44,081 nt of DNA from an uncultured Bacteroidaceae bacterium (GCA_905234735.1 CAJOJA010000021.1:1-44081), one strand, 5' to 3'. Shown: positions 17,428 to 26,502, counted from the stretch's first letter. Numbers and translations: made by a program. Notes: a model not told the origin generated them from the sequence alone.

Positions 17428-20400
17428 TTAGAAATTTAGTTTGACGCCTAAGTTAAAGATTCTCGTAAGCGGATATTTGATATACTGCATGTATCCGCCT
17501 CCCATATTCTCCGGGTCGTTTGCTTTCAGCGGAGTAAAGGTCAGCAGGTTCGAACCATTCAGGTAGATGCGCATGCTTTCCAGTTGGCGGAACCACTTCG
17601 GATGGCGTATGGTGTAGCCGATTTCCATGTTCTTCAGTCGCAGGTACTTGGCATCGTAGTCCCAGATGTCGGAATGCGCCTGATACTGCTTTTCGTTTGT
17701 GAAGGTCAGACGAGGTAACTGCGGATTGGGGTTTTCTTCCGTCCAAATGTTATCAACCACCCACTGTAGCAATGAGGAATGGTACTGCTGACCGAAGGCA
17801 TGACGATACACACCGTCGAGGCTGCGGGCCACATGGGTGGCACCGGCCCAAAGCATCGTCAGGTCGAAGTTCTTGTATTCCAGATAGAGGTTCAGCGAGA
17901 AGGTGTAGTCAGGACGGTCTGTCTTGCCGAGGAACATCTGGTCGTACTCCTCCGTTACGCGACCGTCACCATCAAGGTCAATATAAACAGCATCACCGTT
18001 TCTGAGATCACTCACCAACTGGGTGGGCAGTTTCTGGCCGAAGGCAGCCATATAGCGTTCCTCTGTCTTGCCCTGCTCGTAGAACTCAAAGAACTTATAT
18101 CCTTTACGCTCACCGATGGAGTGGCCAGTATAGTAGGTCCAGTCGGGCGACACGACAGTATCTTCCGTCAATCCCAGTTCTTTTCCCATGTAGCTATTAG
18201 CCTTCACCAGTTTGTTGGCACGCTTGATTTCGGCCTGTTCTATTATCTTGTTTTTCGAATAGGAAATCGACGGGGCAATCTCGAAGCGGAAGTCATCTCC
18301 TATCTTGTCGGCATACTTTATGGTAATCTCATAGCCATGGTTCTTCACGCGTCCATAATTGATATAGGAGGGGCGCAGGGCCGTCGGTGCCAGGATCATC
18401 GACTCGTTGTTGATAAGGATATCCTTTCGGTTCTCGTGGAAGTAGTCGAAGTTGACGCTGATGCGGTCTTTCCACAAACGCATGTCGAAACCATAGTTCT
18501 GTTTCACGGCAGTCTCCCATGTAACATCAGGCGAAGCTGAAGAATACTCACGTGCCACGTTCAGGAAGGTGGTGTTGGTGGTTCCGAAATTGTAGCCGCC
18601 AAAGCTGTCGGGATGGTTGTAATATCCTTCAGTTATCTGCCAGGCAGCCGGCAAGTACAGGAATCGGTAGCCCTGACAGTTATCGTTACCCACCGTTCCC
18701 ATTGAGAAGCGCAGCTTCAGGTAAGAGATGACTGGCAGTATGGGCTTCCAGAACGTCTCTTCCGAGGGCGACCAGCCAACAGATACCGAGGGGAACAGAC
18801 CGTAGCGTTTGCCTTTGGCGAAGTTTTCAGAACCGTTATAGCCCATGTTCAGGTCAAGCATATAGCGGTGGTTGTAGTCGTAGGTGACACGGGCCACAAG
18901 TCCCACATAGCCTTTCGGTATGGAGATGTAGGCGCTGCTCTGGCTGTCCCAAGGATAATATGTCTTCGACTGGTTATAGAGCAATAGTGCCGACACATTA
19001 TGGCCGCCGAAGCTTTGGGCGTAGTTCAGGCTGGCCTCAGCATACCAGTTGCGGTCGGGCCAGCTCGATTCATTATAACCCAGGTTCCAGTAGTCGCCCT
19101 TTCGCTGCAGGGCAATAGTTCCGTCTTCTTTTATGATAGGAGTGTATTGTGCAGGCTGGCCTGCCGTACGGTCTTTCCTGTGGTAATAGGTAGAGTTGTA
19201 AGAACCCTTCAGGCGCAAGTCAAGACCTTTCGTTATAAAGCCCAGGTCGAGTTTATAAATCAAGTCGGCCGTCAAAACATTAGTTGTTTGCTGCTGGTAG
19301 CCCTGGCCGTAGAAGGTGTCCAGACCGTCGCGGGTGCTCACGGCGTCCTCCGTAGCGATATACAGGGGGTTGGTCTTAATCCACTTGCCGTCGATGATAC
19401 CAGGACCAGAGAACGGCTGAGAGTCCATCAGGTTATTAAACAGATTCATTTCCCCGCCACCGATGCTACGTTTGTTCTCAATACGTCCGCCGATGTTGAC
19501 CGACAGCTGATGCCACTTGCCCAGGTTCAGGTCAAGGTTGGCGCGGTAGTTGTAGCGCTGGTACGAGAAGTTAGACTTCGGGTCCTCGCCCAATGTCTTG
19601 AACAGACCGTCCTGGTCGAGCATACCCAGCGACACAAAGTAGCGGGCCACCTTGTCGCCGCCCGAAACGCTGATGTTATGCTGACTCTGCAAGGCTACGT
19701 CTTTCATCATGTAGTCAATCCAGTCAACATCGGGATAGATCAGCGGTTGGTCATGATCCTTGAAATGTTGCAGTGTCTCTTCAGAGAAACGCGGGTTGTT
19801 GCCGTCGGTCACACGTGCACGGTTGAAAGTGGTGGCATAGGTATAAGAGTCGGCAAACTCAATGAATTGCGTCACCGTCTGCAGACCCCAGGCTGTAGAG
19901 GCTGAAATGTGTGTCCTGCCTTCCTCACCGCGCTTGGTAGTTACCAAGATGACACCGTTGGCACCACGCACACCATACACAGCAGTGGCAGAAGCATCTT
20001 TCAGCACGGTGATGTCGGCCACTTCGTTGGGGTCGATTTGAGTGAAACTGCGTTCCACGCCGTCTACCAGCACCAAAGGATTGGAACCGTTGAGCGATGC
20101 CTGTCCACGGATAAAGATGTTAGGGTCGTCGGCACCAGGTGCACCAGAATACTGAACAGTGCTCACGCCAGGCAGTTTTCCGGCCAGGGCATTTCCCAAT
20201 GAGGGAACGGGCGACTTCAGCAACTCCTTTCCGCTGACGTTCGAGATAGATCCCGTCACCGTTACCTTCTTCTGCTGTCCATAACCGATGATGACCAGCT
20301 CGTCTACCATTTTAGAGTCAGGCTGCAACGACACTTTTACAGTGGTTCCAGCCGAGGCTGCTATCTCCTGTGTGGTATAACCTACATAGGAGACGACCAG

Positions 20401-20622
20401 CGTTTTACGTCCAGACATCTCAAGGGTGAAATTACCGTCGTAGTCGGTAATGGTTCCTGTGGATGCCCCTTTCACCACGACCGAAGCCCCTATTAGGGTT
20501 TCGCCTGTTGTTGCATCAGTAACGCTACCCTTCACGGCCTTTGTCTGGGCTGAGACACTGGCGGCGGTGAGCAGCATCATGCTGATGATGCACCAAAGAT
20601 GAATTCTTTTTTTACGTTTCAT
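17428..20622 (-). CDS. susC: SusC-family TonB-dependent transporter, full-length
   Basis: The 1064-residue protein has a signal peptide (to about SAQ, residue 26). A CarboxypepD_reg-like domain follows (about 30-115: VKGSVTDATTGETLIGASV, LVVSYVGYTTQEI), then the VDELVIIGYG motif, a plug domain (VTGSISNVSGKELLKSPVPS, NPLVLVDGVERSFTQIDP, VTVLKDASATAVYGVRGA) and a long barrel ending GVKLNF. It imports glycan oligosaccharides across the outer membrane with energy from TonB. It is the first gene of the seven-gene operon. A -7 box lies at 20671-20678 and a dyad operator at 20719-20749. Confidence 0.95.
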   Translation of the reverse strand: MKRKKRIHLWCIISMMLLTAASVSAQTKAVKGSVTDATTGETLIGASVVVKGASTGTITDYDGNFTLEMSGRKTLVVSYVGYTTQEIAASAGTTVKVSLQPDSKMVDELVIIGYGQQKKVTVTGSISNVSGKELLKSPVPSLGNALAGKLPGVSTVQYSGAPGADDPNIFIRGQASLNGSNPLVLVDGVERSFTQIDPNEVADITVLKDASATAVYGVRGANGVILVTTKRGEEGRTHISASTAWGLQTVTQFIEFADSYTYATTFNRARVTDGNNPRFSEETLQHFKDHDQPLIYPDVDWIDYMMKDVALQSQHNISVSGGDKVARYFVSLGMLDQDGLFKTLGEDPKSNFSYQRYNYRANLDLNLGKWHQLSVNIGGRIENKRSIGGGEMNLFNNLMDSQPFSGPGIIDGKWIKTNPLYIATEDAVSTRDGLDTFYGQGYQQQTTNVLTADLIYKLDLGFITKGLDLRLKGSYNSTYYHRKDRTAGQPAQYTPIIKEDGTIALQRKGDYWNLGYNESSWPDRNWYAEASLNYAQSFGGHNVSALLLYNQSKTYYPWDSQSSAYISIPKGYVGLVARVTYDYNHRYMLDLNMGYNGSENFAKGKRYGLFPSVSVGWSPSEETFWKPILPVISYLKLRFSMGTVGNDNCQGYRFLYLPAAWQITEGYYNHPDSFGGYNFGTTNTTFLNVAREYSSASPDVTWETAVKQNYGFDMRLWKDRISVNFDYFHENRKDILINNESMILAPTALRPSYINYGRVKNHGYEITIKYADKIGDDFRFEIAPSISYSKNKIIEQAEIKRANKLVKANSYMGKELGLTEDTVVSPDWTYYTGHSIGERKGYKFFEFYEQGKTEERYMAAFGQKLPTQLVSDLRNGDAVYIDLDGDGRVTEEYDQMFLGKTDRPDYTFSLNLYLEYKNFDLTMLWAGATHVARSLDGVYRHAFGQQYHSSLLQWVVDNIWTEENPNPQLPRLTFTNEKQYQAHSDIWDYDAKYLRLKNMEIGYTIRHPKWFRQLESMRIYLNGSNLLTFTPLKANDPENMGGGYMQYIKYPLTRIFNLGVKLNF

Positions 20623-20670
20623 TGTTGATTATTTGTTAATAGTCGTTTAGGCTGAAATGGTTTTCGGCTG

Positions 20671-20678
20671 CAAAAGTA
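20671..20678 (-). promoter_or_regulatory. -7 box of the main PUL operon
   Basis: On the minus strand TACTTTTG matches the TAnnTTTG consensus and lies about 50 bases before the susC start. A good -33 element is not seen, as expected for a promoter needing an activator. Confidence 0.6.
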
Positions 20679-20712
20679 CGGCATTACCATTTTATGGTGT
20701 TCCCCTTTTAAA

Positions 20713-20756
20713 TCACTTCACCTCCCATTTGTGTCACGATACATTTGGGAAGTGAT
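20713..20756. promoter_or_regulatory. Probable HTCS operator upstream of susC (dyad)
   Basis: CCCATTTGTGTC (20724-20735) and GATACATTTGGG (20738-20749) form an inverted repeat (9 of 12 positions) with a 2-base gap. They are framed by a perfect outer repeat ATCACTTC/GAAGTGAT (20713-20720, 20749-20756). The blocks CACCTCCCATTTGTGTCA and ATACATTTGG recur upstream of the plus-strand GH26. The site lies between susC and the HTCS gene, about 45 bases upstream of the susC -7 box. Binding by the HTCS AraC-type domain is inferred. Confidence 0.65.
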
Positions 20757-20845
20757 AAAACACGGAAGGGATGTCGGGACCCGAAAAGTGCAACCCGCGA
20801 TGGATAAAAGTAATCTTTACCCAGCTTTTATTTGAAAAAATACAT

Positions 20846-20853
20846 TATATTTG
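20846..20853 (+). promoter_or_regulatory. -7 box of the HTCS gene
   Basis: TATATTTG lies about 50 bases before the chosen HTCS start at 20902. No convincing -33 element is seen at the usual distance. Confidence 0.5.
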
Positions 20854-20901
20854 CATCGGTTATTAACGATGACGAAAACTTTAACGATAACGAATACGAA
20901 A

Positions 20902-23900
20902 ATGAAAAAGAAAAAGACTGTTGTCATTATCGCGTGCGTGCTGTTGGCGGCGCTGGGAGCGTGGGCCCAGGAAAACGGGCTGACGCATAGCGTTGACGTG
21001 AAAAACGGGCTGGCCGACAATTGTGTGAAGAATATACTGCGAGACCAGTTCGGGTTCATGTGGTTTGCCACGACCAACGGTCTGAACCGCTACGATGGCT
21101 ACCGGTTCGAAAAATACTCTACCACGGGGCTGGGCAACATGAACGACGACATCGAGGCCATCTGTGAAGACGGCTCGGGCGTGATATGGATTACGGTGAC
21201 AGGCAGTATCTATGCCTACGACTACCTGACCAACCGGATTTACGACGACGCGGAAGCGCGGCTAGCCGGAATCGGCATCAACGAAAAACCGGCACGACTG
21301 AAGACCGACGACCAGAAAAACCTTTGGGTAACCACCCCGAAGCACATCTATTATTATGACTTCAGGGAGAAAGAACTCTATACCATCAAGAATCAGACGG
21401 GGACGGCCATCAATGATCTGGCCATCCGTGACGATGTGGCATACGCCCTGGCCTCCGATGGCGAGTTCTATCAGATTGACTTGCATTCCGGACGACTCAG
21501 AAGGGAAGGCCATGTCGGTCTGTCAAGCTATTCCTATTGGCACAACATCTATCTCGACTCGCGTGGCAGGCTATGGTTCTACTCGGCTCATTCGCCCCAA
21601 AATGACTTGTATTGCTATGACACCCAGCAACGCACAGGGCTGGACGCCGATGCTCTCGCCACGCTGAAGAATACGATATTGACCTCGCTTACTGACGACG
21701 GCCGGGGAAACATTTGGATAGGAACGGAAAACGAGGGAATAACGATATATAATGGGAAGGGTGAGGTAAAGAACATCCGGCAGGGTGTTCATGTGAATAC
21801 GCTCTACCTGGACACCCGCAACACCATGTGGATCGGAACCGGAAAACGAGGCATCGTCTGGCAAGAATTGTCTGAACCACTGTTTGTCAATACTAGTTTC
21901 GATGGATTCGAGGATGTGAGCACCATCACCGAGGACGGCCAGGGCCGCCTGTGGATCGGTTTCGACGGAGGAGGACTTATTAGGAGGGACCCGACGGGCC
22001 ACGACGTGCATTTCACGAAACAAAACGGCAGCCTGCCCACGAATATCATCACCAGTTCGATGGCCGATGCCCAGGGCCGTTTCTGGGTAGGCACATTTGG
22101 AAGTGGTGTGCTGCAATGGGATGGGAAGGGGAAATTCGTGAAGTATCCCCTGCACGATGCCAAAGGCGACGAGATACTGTTCGTGAGGTGCATGACCACC
22201 ACGCCCGATGGCAGCATCTGGATAGGCAGCCTGTTCCAAGGGGTTTTCTGTATGGGGAAAGATGGCAGCAGCAGGCTGCTGACCATGGAGAACTCGGAAT
22301 TGAGAACGGGTAGTATTACCAGTCTGTACAGCGATGCGGAAAACCATTTATATATAGGTACAAGTACGGGGTTCTACGTATTCGACATCCGGAGCGGCAA
22401 GTTTCCAAAGCGCAGCAAGGCGCTGGACGGGCTGAACGAGACCTTGGTGACATCCCTCTACAAGGATCATCAGGGGCTGGTGTGGATAGGCACCCGACAG
22501 GGGGTCGTCGTGTACGATGAACACGGCGACAGACTCTATCGTATCAACAGACAAGATGGATTGTCGCATCCCTACGTAAGAGCCATTACCGAGGACAAGA
22601 AGAAACGAATATGGGTCAGCACCGACCATGGGCTGACGAGCATCAACGTGCAGCGGGCCTCTGGCAGCAACGACTACAGGTTCGTATGCGTGCCATACTA
22701 TGAAGAAGACGGCCTGCTAAATGCCACTTCAGGCAGCAATGCCAGTTGCCGGACTCGTGGGGGCGAGATACTCATAGGCAATGCCCAGGGATTTGTTACC
22801 GTGCGCCAGGATGTTGACGAGCCTGACTATACGCCAACGAATGTGGTATTCACCTCGCCGTTCGGCGGAGACATTGTTGTTGACCACGACCAGAACAACA
22901 TCTCCATCGAGGTGTCGGCCATGAACTATACCCGCAAGCATAAGATACACTATCTCTACCGGCTGCGTGGCCGACAGGACGAGTGGACCCTGCTTGACGG
23001 CAACCGTATCAGTTTCAATGCACTTGCTCCCGGACACTACACGCTGGAGGTGAAGGCTACCGACCTGGGCGGCTGGACCAGCGAGGCATCGGTGAAGGAA
23101 ATCACGGTGCGCCCGCCGTTCTGGCTCTCATGGCCTGCCTTTATACTCTATTTCGTACTTGCAGGCATGGCCGTGTGGCTTTACATGAAGCGCCTGAAGC
23201 AAAAGCACCGCAAGACGCTGGCCGTGCAGACACTCGAGCTGGAATTGCAGCAGCAGCACCAGATGGAGGAGAACAAGATGCGATTCTTCACCAATATAAG
23301 CCACGACCTGAAGACGCCACTCACACTCATCATCACGCCGCTCGAAAAACTGCTCGACGGTAATCTCGACAAGACGCTGCGCACAGAGCTGGAACTGGTG
23401 TGGCGCAATGCCAGGTTCCTGAAAGATGGCGTGAGCCAGCTGCTCGACCTCCGTCGACTTGATGCAGGTTCCGAGGAGTTGCATCTTTCGCATGGCGACT
23501 TCATAGAATTCCTGCGGAAAATCGTTGATAACTTCAAATACTATTCCGACAATAGGGGTATTACCATGAACATGAAGATCAATGCGGCCAGCATGGAGAT
23601 GGATTTCGACCAGAATAAAATGAGACGCATCGTGATGAATCTTCTGTCGAATGCCTTTAAGTATAATACACCTCGGGGAACTGTCACGATTACCGTCGGC
23701 ACTAAAGGAAACGACCAGCCTATGATGCATCTGGAAATAGCCGACACCGGCATCGGCATCAAGGAAGAGAACAAGAAACGAATCTTCGACCGGTTCTACC
23801 AGGAGAAAACCGATGGCGAATACATCGGCAGCGGCATTGGCCTTCACATTGTAAAGGAATATGTGGCCATGCATCATGGCGAGATTTATGTCGAGGACAA

Positions 23901-24777
23901 CCATCCGCAAGGAAGCGTGTTTGTTGTCAACATACCGATGAAGCAGTCAGCCACGCCTTCGGTAAATGAAAACGAAGCAACCGAGGAAACAGTCGCTCCG
24001 TTGTCGGCCCCTGCAGGCCCAGCGGAAAAAATGACCACCATCCTCATTGTTGAAGACAACCAGGACTTCCGCATGTTCCTCGAGCGCTGTCTCAACGACC
24101 AGTATCATGTGCTCACTGCCGGCAATGGCATCGAGGCGCTCAAGGTGTTGGACAGCAACGAGGTGAACATTGTCATCAGTGATATTATGATGCCCGAGAT
24201 GAACGGTCTGGAACTTTGTAACCGTATCAAGACCGACGTCAACTACTCCCATATCCCGGTAATCATGCTTACCGCCAAATCTACCGAAGACAATATTATC
24301 ACAGGTCTGAAAGACGGTGCCGACGACTATATCACCAAGCCTTTCAACCTGAACATCCTGAAGCTCCGCATAAAGAAAATCCTGGAGTGGAAGGCCGACA
24401 ACCACCGTAACTTTGCCAAGGGTATAGAGATAGCTCCGAGCGAAATTACCGTAAGCTCGATTGACGAGCAGCTGATAGAGAAGGCCATAAAGATTGTGGA
24501 GGAAAAAATGGGCGATACCGATTTCACCGTTGAGGAGTTTGGCGCATCCATTGGCATGACGCGAGGTCATCTCTACAAAAAACTGATGGCCATTACGGGT
24601 AAGTCGCCAATAGAATTCATCCGGGCCATCCGCATCAAGCGCGGCCGCTCGCTTTTGGAGCAAGGGCGCACCAACATCTCGGAAGTTGCCTACACCGTAG
24701 GTTTCTCACCCAAGCAGTTCAGCAAGTTCTTCCGCGAAGAGTACGGCTGTCTGCCTTCCGAGTTCATCAAGAAGTGA
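20902..24777 (+). CDS. Hybrid two-component system regulator (HTCS) of the mannan locus
   Basis: From ATG 20902 (MKKKKTVVIIACVLLA, a signal peptide or membrane anchor) the 1291-residue protein has all HTCS parts. Two-component regulator propeller repeats span about 25-660 (many 'D..G..WIGT' units). A Y_Y_Y domain spans about 670-735. A membrane helix spans about 740-762. The HisKA domain has H801 in NISHDLKTP. The HATPase has an N-box NLLSNAFKYN and GSGIGLHIVKEY. The receiver starts near 1044 with D1094 in VISDIMMPE. The AraC-type HTH starts near 1212 and ends FREEYGCLPSEFIKK. The propeller senses an oligosaccharide in the periplasm and the cytoplasmic AraC domain activates the locus. Frame is open upstream to 20851, but that start would overlap the promoter. 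Confidence 0.95.
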   Translation: MKKKKTVVIIACVLLAALGAWAQENGLTHSVDVKNGLADNCVKNILRDQFGFMWFATTNGLNRYDGYRFEKYSTTGLGNMNDDIEAICEDGSGVIWITVTGSIYAYDYLTNRIYDDAEARLAGIGINEKPARLKTDDQKNLWVTTPKHIYYYDFREKELYTIKNQTGTAINDLAIRDDVAYALASDGEFYQIDLHSGRLRREGHVGLSSYSYWHNIYLDSRGRLWFYSAHSPQNDLYCYDTQQRTGLDADALATLKNTILTSLTDDGRGNIWIGTENEGITIYNGKGEVKNIRQGVHVNTLYLDTRNTMWIGTGKRGIVWQELSEPLFVNTSFDGFEDVSTITEDGQGRLWIGFDGGGLIRRDPTGHDVHFTKQNGSLPTNIITSSMADAQGRFWVGTFGSGVLQWDGKGKFVKYPLHDAKGDEILFVRCMTTTPDGSIWIGSLFQGVFCMGKDGSSRLLTMENSELRTGSITSLYSDAENHLYIGTSTGFYVFDIRSGKFPKRSKALDGLNETLVTSLYKDHQGLVWIGTRQGVVVYDEHGDRLYRINRQDGLSHPYVRAITEDKKKRIWVSTDHGLTSINVQRASGSNDYRFVCVPYYEEDGLLNATSGSNASCRTRGGEILIGNAQGFVTVRQDVDEPDYTPTNVVFTSPFGGDIVVDHDQNNISIEVSAMNYTRKHKIHYLYRLRGRQDEWTLLDGNRISFNALAPGHYTLEVKATDLGGWTSEASVKEITVRPPFWLSWPAFILYFVLAGMAVWLYMKRLKQKHRKTLAVQTLELELQQQHQMEENKMRFFTNISHDLKTPLTLIITPLEKLLDGNLDKTLRTELELVWRNARFLKDGVSQLLDLRRLDAGSEELHLSHGDFIEFLRKIVDNFKYYSDNRGITMNMKINAASMEMDFDQNKMRRIVMNLLSNAFKYNTPRGTVTITVGTKGNDQPMMHLEIADTGIGIKEENKKRIFDRFYQEKTDGEYIGSGIGLHIVKEYVAMHHGEIYVEDNHPQGSVFVVNIPMKQSATPSVNENEATEETVAPLSAPAGPAEKMTTILIVEDNQDFRMFLERCLNDQYHVLTAGNGIEALKVLDSNEVNIVISDIMMPEMNGLELCNRIKTDVNYSHIPVIMLTAKSTEDNIITGLKDGADDYITKPFNLNILKLRIKKILEWKADNHRNFAKGIEIAPSEITVSSIDEQLIEKAIKIVEEKMGDTDFTVEEFGASIGMTRGHLYKKLMAITGKSPIEFIRAIRIKRGRSLLEQGRTNISEVAYTVGFSPKQFSKFFREEYGCLPSEFIKK

Positions 24778-24790
24778 TTTTTCATTGTTC

Positions 24791-24841
24791 CACCTTCCAA
24801 TTGTGTCATTCTGCAGTCTGGATGTACTTTAATACATTTGG
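24791..24841. promoter_or_regulatory. Probable HTCS operator upstream of the third GH26
   Basis: CACCTTCCAATTGTGTCA (24791-24808) and ATACATTTGG (24832-24841) repeat the two blocks of the susC operator, here separated by 23 bases instead of 2. The 21-base difference equals about two DNA turns, so the half-sites keep the same face. The second half-site lies 25 bases before the -7 box at 24867. Confidence 0.65.
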
Positions 24842-24866
24842 AGAATGCCGTTACAGATTATCTATG

Positions 24867-24874
24867 TACCTTTG
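24867..24874 (+). promoter_or_regulatory. -7 box of the third GH26 gene
   Basis: TACCTTTG matches TAnnTTTG. The TTTG at 24837-24840 is 26 bases upstream, longer than the usual 19-21, and is itself part of the proposed operator. This suits activator-dependent transcription. Confidence 0.55.
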
Positions 24875-24896
24875 CCTTTGTTTAACTAATAATTGA

Positions 24897-26096
24897 ATGG
24901 CAACCAAAATGAAAAGAGTAATCTTAATTTTCACATTTCTGTCAGTGATGGGGATGGAAAGATGTTTTGCGCAGGTTAATCATTGTCAGCCTGCAGACTC
25001 AAAGGCGACTCCTGAAGCGAGAGCCCTTTTAGAACGTTTGTACAGGATACAAAAGCGCGGTACTATGTATGGACATCAGGACGACCTGATGTGTGGCCAC
25101 ACCTGGTGGTACGAACCAGGCCGTTCCGACACGAAGGAAGCCGTGGGCGATTATCCCGCCGTAGCAGGTTTCGAGCTTGGGGAGATTGAACTTGGCGGAG
25201 ATCGCAGTCTTGACTCTGTTTCCTTCCGCGATATTCGTGAACGCGTACAATGGTGGCATGGTCAACGTGGTATCATTACTGTGAGTTGGCACGTTGTAAA
25301 CCCTATCTCTTCGCAGTGGCCCGGTATCAAAGAGCCCAATGGCGCAGGTTCTGCATGGGACGTAGAGATGCTCTCCGCTGCCAATCTTAATGCTGTCAAG
25401 ACAATTCTTCCTGGCGGAAGCAATCATGCGATGTTCAACTCCTGGCTTAACCGCATTGCAAGTTTCTTTCTTAGTTGGCGCGACAATGACGGCCATCTTA
25501 TACCTTTCATATTCCGTCCATGGCATGAACATTCTGGAAGTTTCTTTTGGTGGGGGCGTACCCGTTGTTATGATGAGGAATATGCTAGCCTATGGAGGTA
25601 TACTGTAGACTATCTGCGTGCCAAGGGTCTCCATAATATTCTTTATGCCTATAATACAGACAAGGTCTATTCCCCTGAAGAATACTTGCAAGGCTACCCA
25701 GGCGACGATTACATCGACATGCTCACTATCGACTGGTACGGTTCTGGCGATGACTTCAATCGCGACATAGAGAAAGCCCTGAGCTTTACTACCGGACTGG
25801 CCCGCCAAAAGCATAAGCTGCATGCCCTTAGCGAGTGTGGTCCCATCAGTGAAGGTCTGCAGAGAATCCTTGCCAACTATGGGTCGGCCTATCTCCTTAC
25901 ATGGCGTCACGCACCGCTACGTGGAGGTCGCCCGGCCATGCGTAAGCTGACCGATGCGGAATTGAAGAAATTGCCCGATGATGTCCGTGAGAATTATCTT
26001 CGCTGGCTTAAGCAGCCCCGTCACGAGGACCTGTTAAAGGCCATGAAGCAGAACAAACGCTATTTGTTCCTATACGACATCCAGAACATTAAATAA
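24897..26096 (+). CDS. GH26 mannanase or mannobiosidase-like enzyme, exported
   Basis: The 399-residue protein has a signal peptide ending near CFAQ. A second ATG at 24909 gives MKRVILIFTF and is equally plausible. The barrel carries GTMYGHQDDLMCG, GFELGEIELG, TVSWHVVNP, E211 in FRPWHEHSGSFFWWG as acid/base, and E313 in ALSECGP as nucleophile. The N-terminal GHQDD segment and long loops differ from the two GH26 enzymes in the minus-strand operon. They recall Bacteroides GH26 enzymes that act on oligosaccharides or release mannobiose; this is family recall only. It follows the HTCS gene by 119 bases and has its own promoter and operator. Confidence 0.92.
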   Translation: MATKMKRVILIFTFLSVMGMERCFAQVNHCQPADSKATPEARALLERLYRIQKRGTMYGHQDDLMCGHTWWYEPGRSDTKEAVGDYPAVAGFELGEIELGGDRSLDSVSFRDIRERVQWWHGQRGIITVSWHVVNPISSQWPGIKEPNGAGSAWDVEMLSAANLNAVKTILPGGSNHAMFNSWLNRIASFFLSWRDNDGHLIPFIFRPWHEHSGSFFWWGRTRCYDEEYASLWRYTVDYLRAKGLHNILYAYNTDKVYSPEEYLQGYPGDDYIDMLTIDWYGSGDDFNRDIEKALSFTTGLARQKHKLHALSECGPISEGLQRILANYGSAYLLTWRHAPLRGGRPAMRKLTDAELKKLPDDVRENYLRWLKQPRHEDLLKAMKQNKRYLFLYDIQNIK

Positions 26097-26335
26097 TCGC
26101 AAGATATGAAACAAAATATCACTATATAGATTGAAGTTCCATAATTTGTTCAGATGGAAAAGAAAAGGAGTTGCATTTTTCGAGATAGACAACTTTTCTA
26201 TCTTTTCAACCAAAAGAATAGATCGCTCTTATTATCATTATATATCGATTACAATTATTGTTTGGCTTTATAGTCTCCTTAACATTTCCTTATCGTTTAC
26301 GCGTGTTCGTAAATACCTGGCATACAATGGGGTTT

Positions 26336-26500
26336 AGATTTGAGGAGGTTAAATAAAGTACAAGTCGAGAGCAATGCCATGCTTGCATAATCATTGCCGA
26401 GGCGCAGCCTTTACTCGACGATAGTCAAATGACACCGATAGGCAAAGACATAACAAAACGCAACAAAATAGCGTGTAGCTCTGGTGGGTTACACGCTATT
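26336..26500 (+). repeat. Repeat copy B, interrupted by a 76-base palindromic insertion
   Basis: The blocks of repeat A recur in the same order and orientation: AGATTTGAGGAGGT (26336-26349), GTCAAATGA (26424-26432), AAAGACATAACAAAAC (26444-26459) and the 12-bp hairpin (26470-26497) with T-run. Relative to copy A, 76 bases are inserted, flanked by GTTAAAT and GTCAAAT. The copies are about 25.98 kb apart and frame the PUL. In the rest of 26097-26678 I see no gene; the ORF at 26131-26337 has no start context or family. Confidence 0.7.
26364..26419. repeat. REP-like palindromic element within repeat B
   Basis: The element has ends GTCGAG (26364-26369) and CTCGAC (26414-26419) and interior segments GCAATGCCATGCTTGCAT and ATCATTGCCGAGGCGC. 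I recall similar 'AGCAATGCC...ATTGCCGAG' elements between genes in Prevotella genomes. Confidence 0.5.
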
Positions 26501-26502
26501 TT
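26470..26502 (+). terminator. Terminator in repeat copy B
   Basis: A 12-pair stem from 26470-26481 to 26486-26497, with two G.T wobbles, is followed by ATTTTTCTC. It is structurally the same as the copy at 411-437 and may end transcripts from the third GH26. Confidence 0.65.

Noticed and set aside
20713..20756. Transcription terminator before susC
   Set aside because: The hairpin-like dyad has no T-run and repeats upstream of another regulated gene, so an operator is more likely.
26131..26337. Small ORF after the third GH26
   Set aside because: No start context, AT-rich sequence and no recognisable domain.
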